From NCBI GenBank assembly GCA_013416445.1, contig JACCER010000002.1, positions 62,001 through 126,000 on the forward strand: a DNA stretch of 64,000 nucleotides, read 5' to 3'. Of the stretch, positions 1-9,474 are shown in pieces; positions within the stretch are counted from its first letter, which is position 1; each line of letters begins with the position of its first letter. Made by a program: the position numbers and the translations under genes. The notes under the pieces are model-generated. The model ran no database searches and was not told the DNA's origin. It saw only the letters and a list, made by a program, of their open reading frames with translations. Source of the DNA: Alcaligenaceae bacterium. GTDB lineage: Bacteria; Pseudomonadota; Gammaproteobacteria; Burkholderiales; Burkholderiaceae_B.

Positions 1-3000
1 CTGTCAGGATTTCTTTGGCCCCTGTTTGCCCGCCAGGTAGAACCACCACTGGTGCATCGTTGGTTGGTGCCACGGTAAACGTCAGCGTGCGCTCTGTGAT
101 GATGGCAGGCTTGCCACCGTAGTCCCCTATTTTAAAGCTATTGCCGTTCTCCGAAGCCGGGGGCGTGGGGGGAGTAACACCCGTATTGCCTCTGTCATTC
201 ACCGTAACCTTGAAGTCAAAACTGCCGTTCCAGTCATGATCCTGGGCATTGTCACCCGCTCCATCCACGTCAGGCAGATTGATGATAACGCTGGACATCC
301 AAGCGTTAATTTCAGCCAAAGTACCGCTCAGGGTGATGGTTTTGTCGCCATCACTTAAAGTGCCATTATCATTATTTGCGAAAGTAAATCCATCCGGCAA
401 GGTGACTGTGACATCCAATATGTCATCGGGTTGCGCGTCCTGATCGTATATGGTCAAGCCTTTCAACGTGACGGTATTCTTGTCAACCGTTTCTACATCA
501 GTCAGCGTGTTCTTGTCTGATTCGTAATCGCCATTAATACCGATTACAGCCGGGTCATTCTGGGAGGATATGTAAAGATCGCGCGTGGCACTGGCCACGT
601 TGAAGATACCGAAATCCGCAGCCTTAGTCTCGCCGTAGACATCGAATGTGTTGGCAGAAACCTCAGGCAATGGGTCAGTGCCTTGCTGGTTTACCGCGCC
701 ACCATTGGCCAGAGGCTTATCATTACCACCCGTGCGTAGCACCCACTCGTCGTTAGCATTCTTTTCGTACAAGCGATCATCAACGATGACTTCCAGCTTG
801 TAATTGCCGTCTAGGTTTGAGTTTCCGGCGTTGACAAACTGCACTTGCAGATTGTCCAGATAAGCTTGTACCTGTTCCAGCGTGCCATAGATACGCAAAA
901 CCCCGCTTTCGCCCTTAAGAACCTTGTCCAACTCAGCGCCTTGTGCATTGCTCGAGCCAAAGCTGATGCCCGAACCAATATAGGCCTGCTCATTCAACGG
1001 CTTGCCATCCTTGTCGGTGATCCGCACCGTTACCTGGATCTTGCCATTTTCTTCACCTGAAGGCACGTCATAACCATCATTCGCGTCCACATCTGATAAC
1101 ACGAACTTCCCGGCATCAAACGGTTCAGCCGAATCAATGGTCAGCGTCCCGCCTTCTGGCTTAGCAATGCTGGGCGCGTCGTTAACGGCATTGACGGTAA
1201 GGGCGATGGTTTTTACATCGTCGGCATTTTTAACGCTTTCATTGCTGGTACTTGCCCCTTCATTACTACCAATCACCGAGCCGCCCGAGTCAGGGCTACC
1301 GGAATTGACAAATCCCTTCTCGGACAAAGTCACTGTTAAGGTAACGTCGCCAGCGACACTCTCCCCATTGACGTCATGGTTGACGTCCTTGGCTGTGGTG
1401 TAGAAAACGCCCACGCCACTAACAGTAGACTTCAAATACGCATCTAAGTCGGCCTGAGTGCCGGTCAAGGTAATGCTGCCACTGCCATTGCCGCTGACAG
1501 TGACGCCAGATGGCAGGCCACGGGCATCCAAAGTACCGTAGAGAGCGTCGTTGTCGCCTGTAGAAATCGTTACAGTAAGCGGAGTCTCGAAAGTGGTTGA
1601 CTCGCGGTCTGTCACCGTCCAGCCATTACCTGTAATCTTGTAGGGCACATCTTCGTTGACGGTCAACGGGCCGGATACGGCAAGCTCAGGCTTGTCGTTC
1701 ACCGAGGATACCCAGATGTCTTGGTGAGACACAGCTAGGTTGAAGCTGCCTTCTAGCGTGGTGGTAGAATCTATCGTCCATTTGTACTCTGTTACATCCA
1801 CTACCGGCAAACCATCTTTGTGGTTTTTATCACCGCCGTTGGCGATAACGCCAGCACCACCATTCCGGTGTTTACCATCACTGTCAAGGCGGTCATCTAC
1901 TATCACCTCCAGCCTGTAAATGCCGTCAGGGACAGCTCCAGAAAAGCCAACTTTCAGCCCCTCCAGCGCTGTATTAACGTCTTTAACCGACCCAGTCAGT
2001 ACAAGATAACCGTTAGTGCCAGATTGAAGATTACCCATCTCTAGGGTGTACTTATCAGATTCTATCGGTTTGCCGTCCTTATCAACGACCCGAACGATGA
2101 CGGTGACTAGGTCTTTCTCCCCTTCAACCAGATCCTTTCCAACGGGCAGATCCTTGTCCGCCACTTTGAAGCCTGGCACGGCTGTAAGTATCTGATCATG
2201 CTTACCATCCACCACAATAGGCGCTGATGGTTTGGCAATGATCTCGGGCTTGTCGTTCGTGGGCTTGATTTGGATTTCAAACACGGACGACTTCGGTGTT
2301 GTTCCGGCTTCATTAGCGCCTGCACCGGCATCGTTAACCCGGAAGTCGCCATCGCTCACCGTATATTCAAACGTATCGGTGTGGCCTTCGCCGCCGTTAT
2401 GGACGTATTTGATTAGACCGGCGTCCAGGTCGGCCTGAGTGAAGATCGACCCCTCTTTCAGTGCTACGCTACCCTTATATAGCTGGCCATATTCGGTGGC
2501 TTTGGTGATGCGATACTGAGTCTGGGTTTCAGTGTTATCTTGGTCGGTGTAGATCAACTGCCCATAGACATTGCCGGGACTGCTGGGATTCTTACCCCAG
2601 ATAATGGCTTCCTGCCCTTCATACAAAGCGTGGTTGCCTGTCAGATGCTGCTTATTGTTGTATACAGGAGCATCATTCACCGGTGCAATGGTAATGTTGA
2701 TAGTGGTTTCAGCACCTTTACTGGGACGATTGGTGTCGGTAATGCCAGTGCCTGTATTATGACCAGCATCCCCTGCTTTCAAAGAAACATTCTGGTTATC
2801 ATAAGGCTGGATTTTGAACGAGTCGGTGAATTCTTCACCACCGTCATGCTTATAACTCAGTTTGCCGCTATTCAGTGCTTCTTGGGTAATGGTATCGCCC
2901 ACATTAAGCGGTTCTTCACGACCCTCAAGATATAGCTTGCCGTGCTCAGGCAAACCGGTCACAACAAACGTCAGAATGTTTTTGTTGTCGTAGCCATCAG

Positions 3001-5758
3001 TATTTGCACCCTCATCGCTATCCGACAACACGATATGCGGCAAGTTTTCGCCATTAATAACCACTTTTTCGCCTTCCAGCACATTGATAGTGTGGCCCTG
3101 GCTAGCCGATGGCGTGTCGTTTTGTGGAGTTACCTTAATCGTGACAAAATGCTCTGCCGAACCGGTGGTGATGGTCCCATTGGAAACGGAGAACTGGAAC
3201 TGATCATCAAAGTGTTCACCTCCCCCGTGCTTGAAAACCACACTCCCATCGATAATGTCTTGCTGGGTAAAGGAGTCAAACTGCGTGAGTGCGACAGTAC
3301 CTAGATATAAGGTACCGCTACCCGGCACGGTTTCCAGACGATAGACGATCTCTTTGGGTTGACTGACGGTATCAGTCGTATTCAAGTCGTCGGTCGTCAG
3401 GGTATAGCCCAAGCTATTTCCGCTGTTGCCTGCACCTTCTAATATGATGAAGTTTTGATCCCCAGCTACTGTGAACCCTGTTGCAATGCCGGGCAAATCG
3501 GGCAGATCTTCCCCCCCGACTCCTCCCGGCGTGCTAGCAGGCACCTTCACCTGAAAGCGGAATACCTGTAACTGCGCATTGACTTCAGGCCCCTTGTAAA
3601 TACCGCCATCACGCTTCGCGCCATTACCCGCACCATCGAACAAGATGCTGATGCCACTGTCCTTAACAGTGAAGTCGATGTAGTCAGTACGCTCGTCACC
3701 ACCAGTGCCAAATAAGTGATATTCAACCTTACTATCAATCACATCCTGATAAGTAAAGCTTGCACCCTTGCCATCGCCACTTACATTCAGAAGCTTTCCA
3801 TCCACCGTGAAATAGCCTGATTTCGAAACGTTACTGCCGGTAATGGTAAACACCAGATTGGCGTTAAACGAATCGCTGTCTTTCAGAGGCAGCATCTCTT
3901 TGGTAATGATGATGGAGTTGCCATCCTTAGTAGCTGTCCCATAGTCCAGCGTCCCCAGAGTGATCTTGCCATCATCACCAGGTGCAGGCATGCCCACACC
4001 TTCACCGAAGTCAAAATACGGATCGTCATTATTGTCCAGAATCGTGATCGTAATGGGTACTTCCTGCGCAAGAATAGCTTCGGAACCAGCCCCACCGCCC
4101 GCATCCTTCACCTTAATGACAAAACTGTCTTGCCCTTTTTCACCTTCGTCATGTGTACTGCGTGTACCGCCAGGCTCATGTTCATCTGAATAAAGATAGG
4201 TGAGCAGACTCAAGTCAGTAATTGGCGTCTTGTCGCCAATATTATTTTCATCCAGCTTCTTTTCACCGTAAAAAAGCGTACCGTATTTGGGCAGCTCGGT
4301 AATTTCGTAGGTCAAATTACTGTCGTCCGAATCAACGCCCACTATAGCTCCGCGATCACCACCAATCACCGGTAATTTGCTATCAAGGCCTAGGCTAACA
4401 CCCCTGCCATTCGGACCAGGCTCGCCTTCAATAATGACTACACCGCCAGAAACACTGGGGGCCTGATTGACAGGAATGAGTTTAATGAAGACTTCCTGCC
4501 CGGTCAGGCGGCCGCCTGCGCCATCATCGATAGTAAATTTGAAAGATTGCAGCGGAGTGGCGGCTTCGCCATTAGCGGGAGAAACCTGCTTGCCGGTAGT
4601 AACATATTTGAGATTAGCCAGATCTTGAACGGAAAGAGTCGACCCTATAGCCAAGGTAACCTCATGACCATTACCAAGCGTCAACACTAGGGAACCGTGT
4701 GTGGGATCGGGAATAGACTCTAGCTTGATGATGACTTGTTCGGCCAGATTATCGGGGTCAGAAATACCAAGCAAGTCGTGGATGAAACCGTTGCCAACTA
4801 CTTCTGGCGCTCCAAATGAAAGGACGCCGCCCTTACCGTCAGCCAGAACCTCCAACACCTCAGCTATGGTTTTTCCGTTTTGGCTCACAGTCGGCGCATC
4901 GTTCTGCGGTGCGATTTCTATGGCTTGTGTTCTTGTAACGAGAACTCTTTCCACGCCTTCGCCGTCAAACGTACGAAAGGTCAATGTAATGGAGTCGCTA
5001 TCTCCCGTTTGAGATTGTTCCGTTATTTTGTATTGATAGCGTATGCCGTCCAGCCAATCGTTCACCTCAGCAGCGGTGCCGGTAAAGGTCAAGGGCAAGC
5101 TTCCATCAGTGTGACTAAGCGTTCCCTTGCCAACCCCGCCAACTTCCACCGTGATCTTGCCACTACCCGTCACTTCCCAGTCTTTCAGTACTTTGATAGG
5201 CTCAGCGTCTTTGGCAGGGTCGTCATCCTCGCCCACATAGACAACCTTATCGTCTGCCGTATTCTCTGCCTTGCTGACGCTACCCTCTTCAGGCAGGCTG
5301 TTCATGAGGCTGAACTCGCCCATATTAAAAGGTGCAAAGCCCCTAGTGCCATCGTCAGCAGACGGCGACGCCATCATTGCTCTTGCTGGCATTGCTGTTG
5401 GTTCAATTGTTTGATCTGCTTCGCCAGCATCAGCGCCTACGGCATTCCAACCAGCAATAGCTTCGTCGTCACCGCTGATAGGATCAGTCAAGGCGGGGCC
5501 GGTGCCCTCGTCGCCTTCGGTAATCACGATGGGATTGCCATCATCCCCGAACAAGGGATTTTGCTGCTCCTGATCCTGCCCCGATTGCGGCGTTACGGCT
5601 TCTTGCTGTGGATCATCCGCAAAAGCATCCACCCCGGCAACTGCGCCTGCCCCATCGAACAAGATCCTTGGCTCTAACGCCAACAACATGCTTTTGGGCT
5701 TCAAGCCAGATAACGGTTGCGAATGATGGCGAACAGACTGACTCGTAGTGCGGGACAT
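1..5758 (-). CDS. Giant LEPR-type cadherin/CSPG-repeat adhesin, N-terminal part (C-terminus beyond the window)
   Basis: An uninterrupted reading frame starts at ATG 5758 and stays open to the left edge, giving 1,919 complete codons with no stop. Residues 28-37 read LEPRILFDGA, the LEPR-XLL-type motif found near the start of very large surface proteins secreted by type I systems. The rest is a string of roughly 100-residue beta-sandwich repeats whose junctions carry NDAP-like motifs (PQNDAP, PVNDAP, PTNDKP, SVNDKP, AVNDAP). At least three repeats, near residues 844, 972 and 1120, have the CSPG/Cadherin_3 signature Y/F-K-H-x-GGE-x-x-x-D-x-F. The protein is acidic and Asp/Gly/Asn-rich, as expected for calcium-binding extracellular repeats. 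A type I exporter and a C-terminal RTX signal would be expected, but both lie outside the window if present. The surface role is inferred from the family. Confidence 0.85.
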   Translation of the reverse strand, partial: MSRTTSQSVRHHSQPLSGLKPKSMLLALEPRILFDGAGAVAGVDAFADDPQQEAVTPQSGQDQEQQNPLFGDDGNPIVITEGDEGTGPALTDPISGDDEAIAGWNAVGADAGEADQTIEPTAMPARAMMASPSADDGTRGFAPFNMGEFSLMNSLPEEGSVSKAENTADDKVVYVGEDDDPAKDAEPIKVLKDWEVTGSGKITVEVGGVGKGTLSHTDGSLPLTFTGTAAEVNDWLDGIRYQYKITEQSQTGDSDSITLTFRTFDGEGVERVLVTRTQAIEIAPQNDAPTVSQNGKTIAEVLEVLADGKGGVLSFGAPEVVGNGFIHDLLGISDPDNLAEQVIIKLESIPDPTHGSLVLTLGNGHEVTLAIGSTLSVQDLANLKYVTTGKQVSPANGEAATPLQSFKFTIDDGAGGRLTGQEVFIKLIPVNQAPSVSGGVVIIEGEPGPNGRGVSLGLDSKLPVIGGDRGAIVGVDSDDSNLTYEITELPKYGTLFYGEKKLDENNIGDKTPITDLSLLTYLYSDEHEPGGTRSTHDEGEKGQDSFVIKVKDAGGGAGSEAILAQEVPITITILDNNDDPYFDFGEGVGMPAPGDDGKITLGTLDYGTATKDGNSIIITKEMLPLKDSDSFNANLVFTITGSNVSKSGYFTVDGKLLNVSGDGKGASFTYQDVIDSKVEYHLFGTGGDERTDYIDFTVKDSGISILFDGAGNGAKRDGGIYKGPEVNAQLQVFRFQVKVPASTPGGVGGEDLPDLPGIATGFTVAGDQNFIILEGAGNSGNSLGYTLTTDDLNTTDTVSQPKEIVYRLETVPGSGTLYLGTVALTQFDSFTQQDIIDGSVVFKHGGGEHFDDQFQFSVSNGTITTGSAEHFVTIKVTPQNDTPSASQGHTINVLEGEKVVINGENLPHIVLSDSDEGANTDGYDNKNILTFVVTGLPEHGKLYLEGREEPLNVGDTITQEALNSGKLSYKHDGGEEFTDSFKIQPYDNQNVSLKAGDAGHNTGTGITDTNRPSKGAETTINITIAPVNDAPVYNNKQHLTGNHALYEGQEAIIWGKNPSSPGNVYGQLIYTDQDNTETQTQYRITKATEYGQLYKGSVALKEGSIFTQADLDAGLIKYVHNGGEGHTDTFEYTVSDGDFRVNDAGAGANEAGTTPKSSVFEIQIKPTNDKPEIIAKPSAPIVVDGKHDQILTAVPGFKVADKDLPVGKDLVEGEKDLVTVIVRVVDKDGKPIESDKYTLEMGNLQSGTNGYLVLTGSVKDVNTALEGLKVGFSGAVPDGIYRLEVIVDDRLDSDGKHRNGGAGVIANGGDKNHKDGLPVVDVTEYKWTIDSTTTLEGSFNLAVSHQDIWVSSVNDKPELAVSGPLTVNEDVPYKITGNGWTVTDRESTTFETPLTVTISTGDNDALYGTLDARGLPSGVTVSGNGSGSITLTGTQADLDAYLKSTVSGVGVFYTTAKDVNHDVNGESVAGDVTLTVTLSEKGFVNSGSPDSGGSVIGSNEGASTSNESVKNADDVKTIALTVNAVNDAPSIAKPEGGTLTIDSAEPFDAGKFVLSDVDANDGYDVPSGEENGKIQVTVRITDKDGKPLNEQAYIGSGISFGSSNAQGAELDKVLKGESGVLRIYGTLEQVQAYLDNLQVQFVNAGNSNLDGNYKLEVIVDDRLYEKNANDEWVLRTGGNDKPLANGGAVNQQGTDPLPEVSANTFDVYGETKAADFGIFNVASATRDLYISSQNDPAVIGINGDYESDKNTLTDVETVDKNTVTLKGLTIYDQDAQPDDILDVTVTLPDGFTFANNDNGTLSDGDKTITLSGTLAEINAWMSSVIINLPDVDGAGDNAQDHDWNGSFDFKVTVNDRGNTGVTPPTPPASENGNSFKIGDYGGKPAIITERTLTFTVAPTNDAPVVVLPGGQTGAKEILT

Positions 5759-6041
5759 GAGAGACTCTTGCAAAATTGGGTTACACAGATTGCATGAGTC
5801 TACTCACAATGAAGTAGAACAAAAGGCCGAATTAGGACTGTTTTTTGATATTTATCAAATCCAATTGTTAAGGATTAAAAACAATGTAAATTAATTGCTT
5901 AAAAATTAACAAATCGAAATAAAATCAAACACATAAATAACAAAATGCATCTTTAGGTCTTTATATGTAAGCAACGAAGTAGGGCTATATACTTACAAAA
6001 AAATTTCATTTTAGGCAAAATGGCGCTTGCTTAATGGTTTT
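5759..6041. other. A+T-rich intergenic stretch upstream of the giant adhesin
   Basis: This gap before the adhesin start is strikingly A+T-rich compared with the flanking genes, especially 5865-6010 with many A-tracts. It must contain the adhesin promoter, read leftwards, and would suit H-NS-like silencing or a DNA-bending regulator. No gene and no convincing single promoter could be picked out by eye. Confidence 0.5.
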
Positions 6042-6080
6042 ATAGGTCGAGTTCGGACGAGACCTGTAATCCGACCTACG
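6042..6080. repeat. Dispersed palindrome family, degenerate copy
   Basis: Arms TAGGTCG (6043-6049) and CGACCTA (6072-6078) flank a degenerate middle. The right half, TAATCCGACCTA, matches the better-preserved copies elsewhere in the window, such as 9426-9470. Confidence 0.6.
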
Positions 6081-6097
6081 GGTTCAATGACTTTGTT

Positions 6098-6346
6098 TTA
6101 ATCGGGCTTATTGGCCTGCCCTTCCAGAGCCTGGATTTTTTCTTCCAGAGTGGCAATGCGCGCCATAGATCTTTCAAGTAGGTCGGCCTGTACGTCGAAT
6201 TCTTCACGGGTGACCAGATCCAGCTTGCTGAACGTTTGCGCCATCATCGCTTTCATGTTGCGTTCAATATCGGCTGCCGGGCTTTTGGCAATAAGGTCGG
6301 ATACGTTCTTTTGTAAGTCTTCTATCCAGTTGTTGCGATTGATCAT
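6098..6346 (-). CDS. ubiK: UbiK/YqiC family ubiquinone biosynthesis accessory factor
   Basis: An 82-residue protein beginning MINRNNWIEDLQ. It fits the BMFP/UbiK family, small coiled-coil proteins that help the aerobic ubiquinone-synthesis complex and bind lipid. The C-terminal half (LLERSMARIATLEEKIQALE) is a predicted coiled coil, as in known members. An in-frame ATG lies 12 bp upstream at 6358. The 6346 start was chosen because TGGAG sits just before it at a good spacing and the family normally starts MINxxxxxDL. It stands alone between the adhesin and the Bug receptor, all on the same strand. Confidence 0.85.
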   Translation of the reverse strand: MINRNNWIEDLQKNVSDLIAKSPAADIERNMKAMMAQTFSKLDLVTREEFDVQADLLERSMARIATLEEKIQALEGQANKPD

Positions 6347-6401
6347 AATGGGCTCCATCCAAGTTAGTTAATAACGTAAGTACCATTCGCCCTAATCTTA
6401 C

Positions 6402-7394
6402 CTACTCGATTTTAATATTGGCTTCTTTTATGACTTTCGCCCATTTCTTGATTTCGTCATCAAAAAACTGAGCGAATTCTTCTGGGGTGCCTGGCATGGG
6501 TTCGGCGCCGGCTGCGGCCATTACAGCCCCAATGGTGGGGTCTTTCAAGACGCCGACCAAGTCATGATTCAATTTCTTGATGATGTCTTGCGGCGTACCC
6601 TTGGGAGCCATCAGGCCTGTCCAAGTATAAACGTTATAGCCAGGGACGCCGGCTTCGGCAATGGTGGGAACGCCGGGAACCAGTGCCGATGGCTCGGGGT
6701 TGCCCACACCCAGGGCAATAATATGGCCCGACTTGATAAACGGCAACGCCGATGGCGCATCGGCAAACATCACCTGCACCTGCCCACCCACAAGGTCTTG
6801 CATGGCTGGTGCACTGCCCCGGTAAGGAATATGCTGAAGCTTGACGCCAGCCATGCTATTGAACAATTCACCCGCCAGGTGCGTACCGCCCCCTGTGCCC
6901 GACGAACTGAACGACACTTTACTTGGGTTTTCTTTAGCGTAGCTAATCAGTTCCTTCACCGTTTTTACCGGCAAGGACGGGTGCACGACTAAAATGATGG
7001 GGAAGCCTGCAACCGACCCTACAGGTTCAAAATCAGCCTGTATGTCGTAACCCAGGTCTGTGCGCAAGCTGGGCAATACTGAATGATGTATTCCGGGAAA
7101 GAAAAAAGAATAACCGTCCGGCTTTTCTTTCAGTGCTATGCGGGCGCCCACGATACCGCCAGCCCCTGCCTTGTTATCGACAATGGCAGGCTTGCCCCAC
7201 TTTTCACCCAAAGGTTTGGTTACGAAACGGGCTACCGTATCAACCGGACCACCCGCAGGAAAGGTAACAATAAAATTAACTGCGTGCTGTGGCCAAGCAG
7301 CGTCAGCCGCCCAAACCGAAGCCAGTGGCGCAGCCAAGCCCAACACACCCAAACCCATACCTGTCACTACTTGACGGCGTTTTATCTTGATCAT
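6402..7394 (-). CDS. Bug/TctC family periplasmic solute-binding receptor
   Basis: A 330-residue exported protein. The N-terminus (KRR, then a hydrophobic stretch ending near SVWAA at residue 30) is a signal peptide. The mature part shows the family hallmark FPAGGPVD near residue 45, which contributes to the binding pocket for a carboxylate. Bug proteins are the periplasmic receptors of tripartite tricarboxylate transporters and are greatly expanded in Bordetella and relatives. No TctA/TctB membrane genes are adjacent, so this is an orphan receptor that may share a membrane component. It follows the M81 peptidase gene on the same strand with a gap of about 130 bp, and the two may handle the same compound. 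The ligand is unknown. Confidence 0.9.
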   Translation of the reverse strand: MIKIKRRQVVTGMGLGVLGLAAPLASVWAADAAWPQHAVNFIVTFPAGGPVDTVARFVTKPLGEKWGKPAIVDNKAGAGGIVGARIALKEKPDGYSFFFPGIHHSVLPSLRTDLGYDIQADFEPVGSVAGFPIILVVHPSLPVKTVKELISYAKENPSKVSFSSSGTGGGTHLAGELFNSMAGVKLQHIPYRGSAPAMQDLVGGQVQVMFADAPSALPFIKSGHIIALGVGNPEPSALVPGVPTIAEAGVPGYNVYTWTGLMAPKGTPQDIIKKLNHDLVGVLKDPTIGAVMAAAGAEPMPGTPEEFAQFFDDEIKKWAKVIKEANIKIE

Positions 7395-7527
7395 GGAAAT
7401 ACTTCCTATAATAGATTTTTATGGCGAAAAAAGCGTTATCGGGCACTTGCACAATGGCTGCGTTACTTGTTGGGTTATACGGCGCTAACGATCGTAATCC
7501 TCCCTACGGGCCTACCCCCAGAACCGG

Positions 7528-9009
7528 CTAATTATCAATGGCATCCAAGGGGTAGATAGGACGACGGACCTTCTTGAATTTAAGCTTTGAATAATCAGAC
7601 GTGGTGATGCCGATGCCATCGCTTTCGATCGCTTTGGCAACGATATCACCCAGCCCTGCCCGCCAGTGCACCCGACTCTTGATCGCAATGTATTTTTTGC
7701 TTCGCACATCAATGCCAAGCGAAGAAAAGTAACTGATATCAGCGGGTTCTGTTCTTTCCGAAATAAGCACCACCAAGATACCGGCAACATCGATCACAGC
7801 CGTTTTCCCAATAGGAATTATCATCCCTGTTTTCATGGGGCCATGAAGCTTGATCTGACCATCGTGCAGTGTACGAACCCGTCCAGAGATCGTAAGCGGT
7901 GGATTATCTTCACCGGTAGCTACAAATTGGGCATGGCCACCTATGGTCAATGTGACCGTTGCACCCACCCCTGCTTTCGCCGCGGCTTCTACTGCCTGCG
8001 GGTCCCGGATGGCAAAGAAAACGGCATCAGTGAGCCCTTGCCGGATCATTTCCGCAAGGACAACGGTGGTGTCCATGGGACCGCCTGAACCGACGTTGTC
8101 GCAATGGTCAAGGATGGCAACGGGAAAATCGGTGGATTGCTTGGCCTTCGTAATGCTGCTTTCCAGCGGGCTGGGCTGATAATTAAAGCCGGCACGCTCT
8201 TCCCAAGCCTGGGTAAGCAACCTGTCACAAATGCTATCCGCCAAACCCTGATCACCATCGGTGACGACAACCACCGAAAGCCCTGCATACTCAATATCAG
8301 CATGTGGAAACCCGGTAAACAGCGACGCAGCCAAACACTGTTCTTTTTCAAGATCTATGCATGCCGCCTGCAATGAGCGGTTGGGGTTCTCGTGAGTGCC
8401 TTGCCGCATGATATGTGGCAGCATAGGACGAGTACCAAAGGCGATGGTCGGTTTTATTTCCCCACGCAATGTTCTGATCAACAGCCCTGCGCAACGCTGC
8501 CCCGCCTCATTCATGTCAACGTGCGGGTAGGTGTGATAGCCGGTCAACACAGTGACTTTATCCACTAGCGCGGCATAATTATTGGCGTGCATGTCCAGCG
8601 TGACGCCTATCGGTATGGTGGAGTTAATTTCCCGTAAACGTCGCAGTAGTTCGCCTTCGCCATCTTCAAACTCTTCCGCCACCATGGCGCCGTGCAGTTC
8701 AAGCAGAACCCCATCGTAATGCCTGGCAGCCAGCGCATCAGTAATCAGGCCTACGATTTGCTCATAAGCCTCTTTTGCGACAACACCGCTGGGCCAGGCA
8801 TTTGCAGCAACGGCCAAGTCAAACGAGATATTCTCGGATTCCAGGTAATCGATATGGCCCCCTATGCTGGAGCCTGTGCCGCGCCTGCTACGGACTGCTT
8901 CCTCGCCGGTTACGGGAACGTCGCGGAATCCGAAGAACTCGGGCAACCGAGTCTTATCGGATGAAAAAGTATTGGTTTCGTGACTGAAACTTGCCAGCAG
9001 TAAATGCAT
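7528..9009 (-). CDS. M81 family metallopeptidase (MlrC/microcystinase C-like)
   Basis: A 493-residue protein that fits the full length of the M81/MlrC family. The N-terminus carries the family motif FSHETNTFS (residues 8-16). Likely zinc ligands are in LDMHANN and GYHTYPHVD, which correspond to the Asp-x-His and His ligands of MlrC. MlrC cleaves linearised microcystin fragments, but most members are of unknown function and lie beside small-molecule transporters in Burkholderiales. The downstream Bug receptor suggests uptake and cleavage of an amide or peptide-like compound (inference). The start at 9009 follows a G-rich Shine-Dalgarno sequence. No signal peptide is seen, so it is probably cytoplasmic. 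Confidence 0.88.
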   Translation of the reverse strand: MHLLLASFSHETNTFSSDKTRLPEFFGFRDVPVTGEEAVRSRRGTGSSIGGHIDYLESENISFDLAVAANAWPSGVVAKEAYEQIVGLITDALAARHYDGVLLELHGAMVAEEFEDGEGELLRRLREINSTIPIGVTLDMHANNYAALVDKVTVLTGYHTYPHVDMNEAGQRCAGLLIRTLRGEIKPTIAFGTRPMLPHIMRQGTHENPNRSLQAACIDLEKEQCLAASLFTGFPHADIEYAGLSVVVVTDGDQGLADSICDRLLTQAWEERAGFNYQPSPLESSITKAKQSTDFPVAILDHCDNVGSGGPMDTTVVLAEMIRQGLTDAVFFAIRDPQAVEAAAKAGVGATVTLTIGGHAQFVATGEDNPPLTISGRVRTLHDGQIKLHGPMKTGMIIPIGKTAVIDVAGILVVLISERTEPADISYFSSLGIDVRSKKYIAIKSRVHWRAGLGDIVAKAIESDGIGITTSDYSKLKFKKVRRPIYPLDAIDN

Positions 9010-9425
9010 AACCCCCCCTCGATTAAAACTGTATGTAATGAAAACATGTACAAAAACTGCTTGGACGCCCCTGCACCTGCCCAGTCTTATTGCTGGATCA
9101 AGCGAGCCTCAGAATCGAGATGGCGATTTGAAGCTGGCACCCACAGCCAGGCCCTAATTCCATATATCAACCAGATCAACTTTGACTATACATTGCAGAT
9201 CTTAATGATTGAATATAAAACATTGAGCCGAATCATTCTGGTGGCTGAATCAATGCAAGACAATATACAGCCACACGGAAAGCACATGACTGTACTGCTG
9301 GTTTTTTAGAAACCGTATAGGTTGTGGGTGGCGGCTGAATGATGATTGGACAGATTTGTCCGTATGGACAACTTCGCGTCGGACAGGTCAAATTAATTAA
9401 CATGAATGGCGCTTACTTGGCATGC
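9010..9425. other. Intergenic region with clustered GGACA/TGTCC motifs, no credible gene
   Basis: This is the upstream region of the M81 peptidase gene. The right part holds GGACA (9348-9352), TGTCC (9357-9361), GGACAA (9366-9371) and GGACAGG (9380-9386). TTGTCC-GTAT-GGACAA (9356-9371) is a perfect 6-bp dyad that resembles an operator. A 101-codon frame across 9004-9309 has no recognisable protein features and was rejected. Confidence 0.4.
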
Positions 9426-9470
9426 TCGTAGGTCGGATTAGACGCTTGCGCGCCGTAATCCGACCTACGA
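9426..9470. repeat. Dispersed palindrome family, best-preserved copy
   Basis: A perfect 15-bp inverted repeat: TCGTAGGTCGGATTA (9426-9440) and its complement (9456-9470) around a 15-bp centre. It lies just after the stop codon of the lipoprotein gene, a position typical of intergenic REP-like elements, where it may also act as a transcript-end hairpin. Confidence 0.85.
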
Positions 9471-9474
9471 TATC

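Noticed and set aside
4880-5677. 265-codon plus-strand ORF and several smaller ones opposite the adhesin
   Set aside because: They lie antisense to the long adhesin frame, which has strong repeat and motif support. Their sequences are Cys/Arg/His-rich shadows without recognisable domains.
7470-7510. Degenerate palindrome copy upstream of the Bug receptor
   Set aside because: Resemblance to the family (GGCGCTAACGATCGTAATCC) is partial and the arms do not pair well.
9004-9309. 101-codon plus-strand ORF
   Set aside because: It starts inside the opposite gene and shows no protein family features or ribosome-binding site.
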